NCBI RefSeq assembly: GCF_004217285.1
Contig: NZ_SHKS01000005.1
Location: 372,001-436,000, forward strand
Length of the DNA stretch: 64,000 nucleotides
From: Streptomyces sp. BK239
GTDB taxonomy: Bacteria > Actinomycetota > Actinomycetes > Streptomycetales > Streptomycetaceae
Direction: 5' to 3'
Position 1 is the first letter of the stretch; each line of letters starts with the position of its first letter. Shown here piece by piece: positions 23,566 through 31,922 of the stretch. Made by a program: the position numbers and the translations under genes. Below the pieces are notes generated by a model, which was not told the origin of the DNA, ran no database searches, and saw nothing but the letters and a program-made list of their open reading frames with translations.

Positions 23566-25319
23566 CAGTACTTACGCTCCATCGGCTGGTAGCGGGTCTG
23601 GACGACCGGCTTGTAGTCGAGGCGGACGGTCTCGGTGCCGTCGTCGCCGACCTCGCGGTACGCCATGGTGTGACGCATGAAGTTGACGTCGTCGCGGTTG
23701 GGGTAGTCCTCGCGGTAGTGACCGCCGCGGGACTCCTTGCGGGCCAGCGCCGACACCGCCATGACCTCGGCCAGGTCCAGCAGGTTGCCCAGCTCGACGG
23801 CCTCCAGCAGGTCCGTGTTGAACCGCTTGCCCTTGTCCTGGATCGCCACGTTCCGGTAGCGCTCGCGCAGCTCGCCGATCTTCTCGACGGCCGTCTTGAT
23901 CGTCTGCTCGGTGCGGAACACCATGACGTTGGCGTCCATGGTCTCCTGGAGCTCGCGGCGCAGCTCCGCCACCCGCTCGGTGCCGGTCGAGTTGCGCAGC
24001 CGCTCGATCTGCTCGACGACCAGGGACTCCGGGTTCTCCGGCAGCTCGACGAACTCCGCCTTCTGGGAGTACTCCGCGGCGGCGATGCCGGCGCGGCGCC
24101 CGAAGACGTTGATGTCCAGCAGCGAGTTGGTGCCCAGACGGTTGGCGCCGTGCACGGACACGCAGGCGACCTCGCCGGCGGCGTACAGGCCGGGCACGAC
24201 GGTGGTGTTGTCCGCCAGCACCTCGCCCTCGACGTTCGTCGGGATGCCGCCCATCGCGTAGTGCGCGGTCGGCTGGATCGGGATCGGGTCGGTGTACGGC
24301 TCGATGCCCAGGTAGGTCCGCGCGAACTCGGTGATGTCCGGCAGCTTGGCGTCCAGCTGCTCCGGCGGGAGGTGCGTGAGGTCGAGGTAGACGTGGTCGC
24401 CCTCGGGACCGCAGCCGCGGCCCTCGCGGATCTCGGTGTAGATCGAGCGGGAGACGACGTCACGGGACGCGAGGTCCTTCATGACCGGCGCGTACTTCTC
24501 CATGAAGCGCTCGCCGTCCTTGTTGCGCAGGATGCCGCCCTCACCGCGGGCGCCCTCCGTCAGCAGGATGCCCATGCGCCAGATGCCGGTCGGGTGGAAC
24601 TGGAAGAACTCCATGTCCTCCAGCGGCAGCCCGCGCCGGTACACGGCCGCCTGACCGTCGCCGGTCAGGGTGTGCGCGTTCGACGTCACCTTGAAGAACT
24701 TGCCGGTGCCGCCGGAGGCGTAGATCACGGCCTTCGCCTGGAAGACGTGGATCTCGCCGGTCGCCAGCTCGTACGCCACGACACCGGCCGACTTCTTGAC
24801 GCCGTCGACCTCGGTGATCAGCTGGTCCAGGACGTAGAACTCGTTGAAGAACTCCACGCCCTCCTTGACGCAGTTCTGGTACAGCGTCTGGAGGATCATG
24901 TGACCGGTGCGGTCGGCCGCGTAGCAGGAGCGGCGGACCGGGGCCTCGCCGTGGTTGCGGCTGTGGCCGCCGAAGCGGCGCTGGTCGATGGTGCCGTTCG
25001 GGGTCCGGTTGAACGGCAGGCCCATCTTCTCCAGGTCGAGGACGGAGTCGATGGCCTCCTTCGCCAGGATCTCGGCGGCGTCCTGGTCGACCAGGTAGTC
25101 ACCGCCCTTGACCGTGTCGAAGGTGTGCCACTCCCAGTTGTCCTCCTCCACGTTGGCCAGCGCGGCGGCCATGCCGCCCTGCGCGGCGCCCGTGTGGGAG
25201 CGGGTGGGGTAGAGCTTCGTCAGGACCGCGGTGCGGCTGCGCTTCGTCGACTCGATGGCCGCGCGCATGCCCGCGCCGCCGGCGCCGACGATGACGGTGT
25301 CGTACTTGTGGATCTTCAT
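23565..25319 (-). CDS. sdhA: Succinate dehydrogenase flavoprotein subunit
   Basis: 584 residues. Oxidises succinate to fumarate. N-terminal FAD motif VGAGGAGMRAAI near 12-23, the covalent-flavin His in the SHTGAAQGGMAAAL block near 47, and the active-site regions RRFGGHSRNHGEAPVRR and HPTGI...TEGARGEGG with catalytic Arg. HYAMGGIPTNVEGE and SVHGANRLGTNSLLD follow. Standard full-length SdhA. It lies 19 bp after sdhD and overlaps sdhB by one base. Confidence 0.98.
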   Translation of the reverse strand: MKIHKYDTVIVGAGGAGMRAAIESTKRSRTAVLTKLYPTRSHTGAAQGGMAAALANVEEDNWEWHTFDTVKGGDYLVDQDAAEILAKEAIDSVLDLEKMGLPFNRTPNGTIDQRRFGGHSRNHGEAPVRRSCYAADRTGHMILQTLYQNCVKEGVEFFNEFYVLDQLITEVDGVKKSAGVVAYELATGEIHVFQAKAVIYASGGTGKFFKVTSNAHTLTGDGQAAVYRRGLPLEDMEFFQFHPTGIWRMGILLTEGARGEGGILRNKDGERFMEKYAPVMKDLASRDVVSRSIYTEIREGRGCGPEGDHVYLDLTHLPPEQLDAKLPDITEFARTYLGIEPYTDPIPIQPTAHYAMGGIPTNVEGEVLADNTTVVPGLYAAGEVACVSVHGANRLGTNSLLDINVFGRRAGIAAAEYSQKAEFVELPENPESLVVEQIERLRNSTGTERVAELRRELQETMDANVMVFRTEQTIKTAVEKIGELRERYRNVAIQDKGKRFNTDLLEAVELGNLLDLAEVMAVSALARKESRGGHYREDYPNRDDVNFMRHTMAYREVGDDGTETVRLDYKPVVQTRYQPMERKY

Positions 25320-25338
25320 GATTCTCGCAGCCCCGTGC

Positions 25339-25821
25339 CTAGCGGATGTTCGGGTCGAAGGTGAAGATCACCAGCGTGCCCAGCAGGATGGTGAACACCG
25401 TGGCGGTGTAGAGCAGGCCCTTGAGCCACAGCCGGGTGTTCGCGCGCTCCGCGTAGTCGTTGATGACCGTGCGCAGACCGTTCGCCCCGTGCAGCATGGC
25501 CAGCCACAGCATCAGCAGGTCCCAGACCTGCCAGAACGGGGACGCCCAGCGGCCGGCCACGAAGGCGAAGCCGATCTTCGAGACGCCGCCGTCCAGCACC
25601 AGCTGGATGAGCAGGTGGCCGATGACCAGCACGACGAGCACCACGCCGGACAGGCGCATGAACAGCCATGCGGCCATCTCGAAGTTGCCCCGGGTCGACT
25701 TCGGGGACTTCTTGGTGCGCTTGCGCGGGGCCTCGATCAGCGGGGCCGGGTTGTCGACGCTGTAGCCGGAACCGCCCTCGACGGGGCCGATACCGGAAGC
25801 GGTGGTTTCAGTGGTCGCCAT
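25339..25821 (-). CDS. sdhD: Succinate dehydrogenase membrane anchor subunit
   Basis: 160 residues. About 50 polar N-terminal residues (including RKRTKKSPKSTRGNFEMA) precede three helices: about 49-70 (AWLFMRLSGVVLVVLVIGHLLI), 92-112 (WQVWDLLMLWLAMLHGANGLR) and 131-153. The HGANGLR motif carries the His expected at the haem b site. With SdhC it anchors the dehydrogenase and forms the menaquinone site. The start lies 5 bp after the sdhC stop. Confidence 0.93.
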   Translation of the reverse strand: MATTETTASGIGPVEGGSGYSVDNPAPLIEAPRKRTKKSPKSTRGNFEMAAWLFMRLSGVVLVVLVIGHLLIQLVLDGGVSKIGFAFVAGRWASPFWQVWDLLMLWLAMLHGANGLRTVINDYAERANTRLWLKGLLYTATVFTILLGTLVIFTFDPNIR

Positions 25822-25826
25822 CTGTC

Positions 25827-26207
25827 TCAGCTCCCGAGGACTTCACGAGCGGCGTGGCCGAGGACGGGGTAGATCGCCCCGAGCATCAGCACGACCCAGA
25901 TGCCCACGACGGTCCAGAGCATCTGCTTCTGGTAGCGCGGGCCCTTCGACCAGAAGTCGACGGCGATGACACGCAGGCCGTTCAGCGCGTGGAAGAGGAT
26001 GGCGGCGACGAGGCCGTACTCCAGCACGGCCACGATCGGCGTCTTGTACGTGGCTACGACCTTGTCGTAGTCCTCGGGGGAGACACGCACGAGTGCGGTG
26101 TCCAGCACGTGTACGAACAGGAAGAAGAAGATGAGGACGCCGGTGACTCGATGAGCCACCCAGGACCACATTCCTTCCCGGCCGCGGTACAGCGTTCCAG
26201 CCGGCAC
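25827..26207 (-). CDS. sdhC: Succinate dehydrogenase cytochrome b556 subunit
   Basis: 126 residues from GTG 26207 (MPAGTLYRGREGMWSWVAHRVTG), with GGAGGG about 8 bases upstream; longer frames upstream lack family similarity. Three membrane helices: HRVTGVLIFFFLFVHVLDTAL, VAVLEYGLVAAILFHALNGLRV (with the haem-ligand His of FHALNGLR) and LWTVVGIWVVLMLGAIYPVL. First gene of sdhCDAB; the operon promoter must lie in the 254-bp gap up to the OHCU decarboxylase stop. Confidence 0.93.
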   Translation of the reverse strand: MPAGTLYRGREGMWSWVAHRVTGVLIFFFLFVHVLDTALVRVSPEDYDKVVATYKTPIVAVLEYGLVAAILFHALNGLRVIAVDFWSKGPRYQKQMLWTVVGIWVVLMLGAIYPVLGHAAREVLGS

Positions 26208-26461
26208 GGAAGAACCCTCCGGGAGCGGGGACTGGGGCCTGCCGGCTTCGGCGTCGGACGGGCCCGGCCGGGTACGGTCCACCGGCCCCCAGCATCGTAG
26301 CGACGTGCTGTCGCCGGGCTTACGGGGGGCCTACCGGTGTGATCAAAGTGGCACGCGTTCGGGTGAACCGTCGACGGCGGCGGGGGTGGTTTGTTCGGTT
26401 ATCCGCCGACTGCGGGGGTGTTCCGGCTGGTTACGCGCACGCGGCGGTAGCCGCACATCGA

Positions 26462-26935
26462 TCACAGCCCCGCGCCCCTCAGGTGGGTCATCAACCGCCT
26501 TCTCGCCAGGCGGCGGAGTTCCTCGGCCGCCACCTCCCGCTCCGTCTCCGGATCGTTCGTCAATCGTGACCGGAATGCTTCGAGGGTGCGGTCCAGGGAT
26601 TCCTCGGGCGGTGTGTCGCCGAGGTAGAGGACGAAGGCGTGGCCGAAGCGGGACTCGTAGGCGGCGTGGGCCGCGCTGAGGGCCGTGTGGGCGGCTCCGT
26701 AGGCGTCGGCCGGGAGGGCGGGGAGGGCCTCCGCGGCCAGGGCTTCCGCCAGGTCGGCCGGGGTCAGGTCGTACGCCGCCTCGTCGGACGCGGCCAGCAG
26801 GGCGTCCGACGTGGGGTAGGGGCGGTGGTCCGCGACGCTGCGGGCCCAGCGGGGGCTGTGCAGGCAGGTCAGGAGGGTGCGGCTGGCCTCGTCGTCCGGT
26901 GCGCCGTTGAACCTGTCCAGGGCGGGCGAGGGCAT
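26462..26935 (-). CDS. 2-oxo-4-hydroxy-4-carboxy-5-ureidoimidazoline decarboxylase (OHCU)
   Basis: 157 residues from ATG 26935 (MPSPALDRFNGAPDD); an in-frame ATG at 27079 would give 205 residues, but the added part is not family-like. It decarboxylates OHCU to S-allantoin in urate breakdown. Visible: ALDRFNGAP start, CCxSPRWA-type LLTCLHSPRWARSVADHRPYP, then HTALSAAHAAYESRFGHAFVLYLGDTPPEESLDRTLEAFRSRLTNDPETEREVAAEELRRLARRRL, the conserved C-terminal half. The usual HPxxG region reads DHRPYP, as in actinobacterial forms I know. No uricase or hydroxyisourate hydrolase gene is adjacent. It diverges from the hexosaminidase gene. Confidence 0.8.
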   Translation of the reverse strand: MPSPALDRFNGAPDDEASRTLLTCLHSPRWARSVADHRPYPTSDALLAASDEAAYDLTPADLAEALAAEALPALPADAYGAAHTALSAAHAAYESRFGHAFVLYLGDTPPEESLDRTLEAFRSRLTNDPETEREVAAEELRRLARRRLMTHLRGAGL

Positions 26936-27185
26936 ACGGGTCTGCTCGGGGAGCGCCGGTATGGCGACGCCGCCCGGGAGGCGGGAGATACGGTGCGCAG
27001 ACAGCGTGGGTCCTCGCGTCACATGTGAGGTGTCAGGGGATCTTGTGAATGGTGTGACCACGTTATCGAGAGTGGTCATGACCTGTCCGAGAGATGCCCG
27101 AATTTCACCCGCACGGGAGAGTTTCGGAATCGGGAGTAGACCCCTTCGGCGCGCTTGACTCGCGCTCGGGTCGTAGGTTGGCGGA

Positions 27186-28880
27186 GTGAGCAGGCACAGG
27201 CACCGGCGCAGGGCGCCGGAGAAGAACCCGCAGAAAGTGACGCGGCGGGCCCTGCTGGCCGGCGGTCTCGTCGTCGTCCTGGGAGCCGGGGTGGGCGTGT
27301 GGGCCTCCGGCGACGGGGACGGCGGAGCACCGGCCGGAGCGGCGGCGCGGCAGACCGGCGGCGGCGGTCCGGCCCCGGGCGGCGGCAAGGCGGCCGGCGG
27401 CAGGTCGGCGGGCGGCCCCGCGGCGGCCGCGAGCCCGTCGCCCAGCCGCTCGTACCCGCTCTCGCAGCCGCCGCGGACCATACCCGCGGTCCGCTCGCAC
27501 ACCGCCGAGCGCGGCCCCGGCTGGCGTCCGGCCGCGGGACACCGGGTGGTGGTGGGCGACGCGGGCCTCGCCGACGAGGGGAAGCTGATAGCCGGCGAGC
27601 TGAAGATGACGTACGCGGGCGTACGGGGCGACACCCGCGCGGGGGACCTGCGGCTGACGCGGAACAAGGGCGCGGGCGCGAACCCGGAGTCGTACACCAT
27701 GACCGTGCGGGGCGGGCAGGTGACCGTCAGCGGGCCGTCCGACGCCGGGGTGTTCTACGGGACGCGCACGCTGAAGCAGGAGGTGCACGGCGGCGGCACG
27801 GCCCCCGAGGGCGTCGTCCGCGACGAGCCGGCCAAGCCGCGGCGCGGGTTCATGCTCGACATCGCCCGCAAGAACTTCACGCCGGACTGGATCGAGGACC
27901 GGGTACGCGAGCTGGGCGACCTGAAGTACAACGAGATCGGGCTGCACTTCTCCGACGACCAGGCCTTCCGGATCCAGTCCGACACCCACCCCGAGATCGT
28001 CTCCGCCAAGCACCTCACCAAGGCGCAGGTCAAGCGGATCGTCGACCTCGCGGCGAGCCGGCACATCACCGTCGTCCCCGAGATCGACTCGCCCGGCCAT
28101 CTGGGCGCGGTCCTGGCCGCCCACCCCGAGCTGCAACTGCGCAACGTGCGGGGCACGGCCACCCGCGGGGCGATCGACATCTCCAAGCCCGCCTCCGCCG
28201 CCCTCCTGGACGACCTGCTGAACGAGTTCGCGGGGCTGTTCCCGGGAGCGCAGTGGCACCTCGGCGGCGACGAGTACCAGGCGCTGACCGTCTCCGACCC
28301 CGAGGCCTCCTACCCGCAGCTCGCCGCCGCCGCCCGCAAGGCCTACGGCCCCGGCGCGGGGGTCGCCGACCTCGCCACCGGCTGGCTGAACGCCCGCGCC
28401 GACACCGTCCGCGCCCACGACCGGACCATGCGGGTGTGGAACGACGGCTTCTTCCGGCAGACGACGGTGAAGGCCGCCGGCGACCTGGAGGCCGCCTACT
28501 GGACCGGCAAGGAGATCGGCGCCCGGCAGCCGCTCGCCTACCTGAGCGCCGGCCGCAAGGTGATCAACTACAACGACGAGTACCTGTACTACGTCCTCGG
28601 CGAGCCCCAGACCTTCGTCTACCCCACGGGGCAGCGGATCTACGAGCAGTGGACCCCGCGGGTGCTGCGCGGCAGCACGGCGGTGCCCGCGAAGTACGAC
28701 GGCCAGATACTCGGCGGGACCTTCGCCGTCTGGTGCGACCTCGCGAACTCCCAGACGCAGGACCAGGTCGCGGCCGGCGTCCGGATGCCGCTGCGGGCGA
28801 CCGTCCAGAAGCTGTGGGACCCGGGCGCGCCGAAGCTGCCCTGGACCCAGTTCAAGGCGCTGGCCGACCGGCTGGGCTGA
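27186..28880 (+). CDS. Tat-exported GH20 beta-N-acetylhexosaminidase
   Basis: 564 residues from GTG 27186. The twin-arginine signal VTRRALLAGGLVVVLGAGVGV near 18-38 and a Gly/Ala-rich spacer point to export or anchoring. GH20 domain 2 (about 100-215) leads into the TIM barrel starting PKPRRGFMLDIARKNFTPDWI. The catalytic pair is Asp362-Glu363 in QWHLGGDEYQ; the Asp positions the substrate acetamido group and the Glu is the acid. It should remove terminal GlcNAc or GalNAc from chitin oligomers or wall sugars outside the cell. Complete, in the position of SCO4860 as I recall. Confidence 0.92.
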   Translation: MSRHRHRRRAPEKNPQKVTRRALLAGGLVVVLGAGVGVWASGDGDGGAPAGAAARQTGGGGPAPGGGKAAGGRSAGGPAAAASPSPSRSYPLSQPPRTIPAVRSHTAERGPGWRPAAGHRVVVGDAGLADEGKLIAGELKMTYAGVRGDTRAGDLRLTRNKGAGANPESYTMTVRGGQVTVSGPSDAGVFYGTRTLKQEVHGGGTAPEGVVRDEPAKPRRGFMLDIARKNFTPDWIEDRVRELGDLKYNEIGLHFSDDQAFRIQSDTHPEIVSAKHLTKAQVKRIVDLAASRHITVVPEIDSPGHLGAVLAAHPELQLRNVRGTATRGAIDISKPASAALLDDLLNEFAGLFPGAQWHLGGDEYQALTVSDPEASYPQLAAAARKAYGPGAGVADLATGWLNARADTVRAHDRTMRVWNDGFFRQTTVKAAGDLEAAYWTGKEIGARQPLAYLSAGRKVINYNDEYLYYVLGEPQTFVYPTGQRIYEQWTPRVLRGSTAVPAKYDGQILGGTFAVWCDLANSQTQDQVAAGVRMPLRATVQKLWDPGAPKLPWTQFKALADRLG

Positions 28881-29030
28881 CGGGTCCTCAGACGGATCGG
28901 CGCGGGGTGATCGTGGCTGAATCCTTGCGTTGATCCGTTTTGCCGTGCACCCTTTGACCTCCCTGACTGTCGCACGCAGTGAGGGGAACTGCGGGCTCCG
29001 TAAGGATGAGCCCGGGGGAGGGAGGCGTGC

Positions 29031-29591
29031 ATGAGCGTGGTGGACCTCATCGCCACGGCGGACGATCGCGGCCTGGCGGCGAGCGGACTGGCTTGTTTGG
29101 ATCGGTGCGTGCCGCTGCTGGGCGGCGACGACGAGATCCTGCGCCCGCTGTGGGCGAACCTCACCGACGACTCCGACCCGGCGGGCTGGGGCGCGCTGGT
29201 CGAGCAGGCGCGGGCGAAACTGGACGCCGGCTCCGACGCGGACGCCGGCGACGAGTCCGTGCGGCTGGCGCGGCGCATGCTCGACACGGCTCCCGCCGGG
29301 CGCTCCGCCGCCGAGCTGCGGGAGTGGGCCGAGGCCTGCTCGGTCGCCTCCCTCGGCGTCCACCGGCTCCTCGACCCGGCCGACGACCCGGCCCCGCTCG
29401 ACGCGCGCCGCGCCGGCGACACCGTGGGCATGCCCCCGCTCGCCGCCGCCGAGCTGCGCCGCCAGCTCACCGTCCTGGAGGTCCTCGCCGCACACGGCGC
29501 GGGCGGCCTGCGGCAGGCCCTGGGCCTCACCACGGAGGGCCGCCGCGTCCTGCGCGCCGCCGTCTCCCGCCGGGCCCGCGCCGCGGGCTGA
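29031..29591 (+). CDS. Conserved hypothetical protein
   Basis: 186 residues from ATG 29031, with GGGAGGGAGG about 5 bases upstream, a strong ribosome-binding site. Alpha-helical, Ala/Leu/Arg-rich and soluble; no signal peptide or membrane segment and no motif I recognise (MSVVDLIATADDRGLAASGLACLDRCVPLLGGDDEIL at the start, LRRQLTVLEVLAAHGAGGLRQALGL near the end). GC bias at third positions supports coding. The leader contains a 7-bp hairpin at 28992-29014. Function unknown. Confidence 0.7.
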   Translation: MSVVDLIATADDRGLAASGLACLDRCVPLLGGDDEILRPLWANLTDDSDPAGWGALVEQARAKLDAGSDADAGDESVRLARRMLDTAPAGRSAAELREWAEACSVASLGVHRLLDPADDPAPLDARRAGDTVGMPPLAAAELRRQLTVLEVLAAHGAGGLRQALGLTTEGRRVLRAAVSRRARAAG

Positions 29592-29738
29592 GGTCTCCCG
29601 AGGCACGCGCGGCCTATGGGCGTCGTGTGGGCGTGCTGCGGGGGAGGCGGGGTGGTCCTGCACCGGTCCGGGAAAACACCCGCGTCCGGGCGCTCGACCC
29701 GGTGACGAACGCGGCCCCTTCCGCACATGATCGCTGGT

Positions 29739-30170
29739 ATGACCAGCGCGACGACAGCCTTCCCGCAGACCCCGCAAGCCCCCGAGGGACGCCCCCACGC
29801 CGCCGCGAAACCCGTGCGGTGGGCGTCCGACGCCGTGGCCACCCTGCGCGAGGGCGCGCGGCTGCGGCTCGACTACTCGGCGCGGAGCCTGTGGCGCGTC
29901 GACCGGCTCATCGAGGACCTGCGGCGCGAGGGCACGCCGTACGCCGCCGTGGACGGCGTGCTGCGCGGCCTCGGCTCGTACGCGGGCGAGGTGCTCGCCC
30001 GTGAGACCGGCGGGGAGTGGTGGGCGACGGGCGGCGACCACTGGGTCCGCACGCCCGACGGCCGCCTCTGGGACCCGATCGACGAGGCCCACCGCTGCTT
30101 CGCCGGCCACGGCTCGCTGCGCCTGCTGTGCCGGGACGCGGCCACCGGCGGCCCCGCCTCGACGAGGTGA
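29739..30170 (+). CDS. Conserved hypothetical protein
   Basis: 143 residues from ATG 29739 (MTSATTAFPQ); ATG 29727 is equally possible. A short Pro-rich lead is followed by a compact domain: LREGARLRLDYSARSLWRVDRLIEDLRREGTPYAAVDGVLRGLGSYAGEVLARETGGEWWATGGDHWVRTPDGRLWDPIDEAHRCF. This resembles small Streptomyces proteins of unknown function that carry an LDYSxxSLWxVDRxI signature. No export signal. The stop codon lies inside a 14-bp palindrome facing the convergent hydrolase gene. Confidence 0.72.
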   Translation: MTSATTAFPQTPQAPEGRPHAAAKPVRWASDAVATLREGARLRLDYSARSLWRVDRLIEDLRREGTPYAAVDGVLRGLGSYAGEVLARETGGEWWATGGDHWVRTPDGRLWDPIDEAHRCFAGHGSLRLLCRDAATGGPASTR

Positions 30171-30178
30171 CGTCACCT
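30165..30178. repeat. 14-bp perfect palindrome over a stop codon
   Basis: AGGTGACGTCACCT is its own reverse complement and contains the TGA of the upstream gene. It lies in the 24-bp gap between two convergent genes. It could be a protein-binding site or simply chance; as a hairpin it would have almost no loop, so it is a poor terminator. Confidence 0.6.
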
Positions 30179-30194
30179 GGGGGCTGCCCTTGGC

Positions 30195-31922
30195 TCACCC
30201 ACCCCTGTGCTCGCCGTCGACGCGGGTCCGCGCCACTCCGCCGGCGGACCGGGCGCAGGTGACGTCGGTGGACGGCAGGCGGCCGGTGGCCAGATAGGTG
30301 TTGACCGTCGTGTCGACGCAGTCGCTGCCGAACACGCCGTACACGGCGTGCTGGTCCGCGTCGCGGAGGGTCACCAGGCGCGAGGAGGGCCACATGCGGC
30401 GCACGGCCTGCGCGTTCCGGTGGACGGTGCGCGGGTCGCCCGTGGCGCTGACCAGCAGGGCCGGCAGGTCGCCGCGGATCGCGGTCGGGCGCTCGCGCGG
30501 TCGGTCCCAGAAGGCGCACGGCCCGACGGAGTGGGTGACGGGGCCGAACAACGGGTCCTGGGCGCGGGCGCGTTCGACGTCACGCCAGTACACCTCCGGT
30601 GAACGTGGCGCCGGCACGTCCCCGCACAGGATGGCCGCCTGGACGCTGCCGTACGCGGACGCCGATCCGTCCAGCAGGAAGGAGAGCGTCGCCGCGAATC
30701 CCGGTGAGGGGGTGACCGGACGGCCTTCGGCGGCGCGCCGCATGTCCCGTACGGCTCCGGCGAGATCGGCGTAGGCGTCGTCGTTGTCCTGGGAGAGGCC
30801 GCTGAAGACGACGACGGGCAGCACGTGCTCGTCCACCCGGTGGTGGCCGATCACCAGCGGGGCCCGCCCGGCCGCGTCCTGCACGCCGTCCACGACCGCC
30901 AGCACCTCGTCCCGGGTGCGGCCCAGACCGTACGCCGAGTCACGGGCGGCCGCCCAGGTGGCCCAGCCCTCCAGGGCGTGCCTGTTGGCCGACTCCGTGC
31001 CGCGCAGCAACCGGGGGCTGTAGCGGTCGGGGTCGACGACGCCGTCCAGGACGACCCGGTCGGTGCGGCCGGGGAACATCGTCGCGTACACCTGACCGAG
31101 GTAGGTGCCGTAGGAGTAGCCGAGGTAGGAGATCCGGCGTTCGCCGAGCGCGGCGCGGACGACGTCCAGGTCGCGGGCGGTGTTCCGGGTGGTGGCGTAC
31201 GGCAGGACGTCGCCCTGGGACGCCCGGCAGCGGTCGGCGAGGTCCTTGGCCAGCGCCACCGTGCGGTCGAACCCGGCACGGTCCTTCCCCGCGCCGCGGA
31301 TGAAGGAGCCGGTGGGCCACCGGCAGTCCAGCGGCGTGCTGCGCCCGACGAAACGGGGGTCGACGCCCACCACGTCGTAGCGCTCACCGACCTGCTTCAT
31401 CGAGGCGCGTACCCACGGCGGGTCCCCGATCGTCTGACCGCCCGGGCCCCCGCCGTTGAGCAGCAGCGCGCCCACACGCCGGTCCATGTCGGTGGCCCGG
31501 ATGCGCGAGACGGCGACGGTGATCGTACGGCCGTTCGGCTTGTCGTAGTTCAACGGGACCGTGACGTCGGCGCACCGGGCGCCGGCCTTCGCCAACTCCC
31601 TGCCGGTCTCGTCGTCGGGCCCGAGGACACAGCTCCTCCAGTCGAGGTGCTGGCGGTGGTAGCGGGCGAGGGGGTCGCCGGTCGCGCGGGAGGGTTCCGC
31701 CGCGGCGGGCGAGGCGACGGCGGGCGACGCGGCGATGGGCGATGTGACGAACGTGAGGGTCCCGGCCAGCAGGAGCGCTGCCCCCGCCGCGGCGCGCGAC
31801 ACGAGCCGGCGCTGGCCGCTGCTCGCGAGCCCGCGTCCGCGGCCGGTGGTTGACGAGGGGCCGGTGGCGGACGCGGCCGCTCCCGGTCGGCCGCCGGGCA
31901 GGGGAGAGGGGGAGCCGGTCAT
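30195..31922 (-). CDS. Secreted alpha/beta hydrolase, tripeptidyl aminopeptidase (TAP) type
   Basis: 575 residues from ATG 31922; ATGA overlaps the stop of the serine hydrolase gene. After a Ser/Thr/Gly-rich lead, the signal sequence is RAAAGAALLLAGTLTFVTSPIAASPAVA. The alpha/beta-hydrolase core has the oxyanion region LLLNGGGPGGQTIGDP, VGVDPRFVGRSTPLDC, and the nucleophile elbow GYSYG with Ser near 270. The C-terminal TAP-like domain has LLVSATGDPRTVH (Asp) and RDADQHAVYG (His). Streptomyces TAP/SlpD/SlpE enzymes cleave tripeptides from secreted proteins. This one is probably exported and made together with the beta-lactamase-like enzyme upstream. Confidence 0.88.
   Translation of the reverse strand: MTGSPSPLPGGRPGAAASATGPSSTTGRGRGLASSGQRRLVSRAAAGAALLLAGTLTFVTSPIAASPAVASPAAAEPSRATGDPLARYHRQHLDWRSCVLGPDDETGRELAKAGARCADVTVPLNYDKPNGRTITVAVSRIRATDMDRRVGALLLNGGGPGGQTIGDPPWVRASMKQVGERYDVVGVDPRFVGRSTPLDCRWPTGSFIRGAGKDRAGFDRTVALAKDLADRCRASQGDVLPYATTRNTARDLDVVRAALGERRISYLGYSYGTYLGQVYATMFPGRTDRVVLDGVVDPDRYSPRLLRGTESANRHALEGWATWAAARDSAYGLGRTRDEVLAVVDGVQDAAGRAPLVIGHHRVDEHVLPVVVFSGLSQDNDDAYADLAGAVRDMRRAAEGRPVTPSPGFAATLSFLLDGSASAYGSVQAAILCGDVPAPRSPEVYWRDVERARAQDPLFGPVTHSVGPCAFWDRPRERPTAIRGDLPALLVSATGDPRTVHRNAQAVRRMWPSSRLVTLRDADQHAVYGVFGSDCVDTTVNTYLATGRLPSTDVTCARSAGGVARTRVDGEHRGG

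Noticed and set aside
23559..25364. Rightward open frame of about 600 codons opposite sdhA
   Set aside because: sdhA on the reverse strand is complete and unmistakable.
27105..30176. Very long leftward open frame of about 1000 codons
   Set aside because: It runs antisense to the GH20 hexosaminidase and two other genes and has no domain, only Arg/Gly/Ala/Val-rich sequence. GC-rich DNA leaves such frames open.
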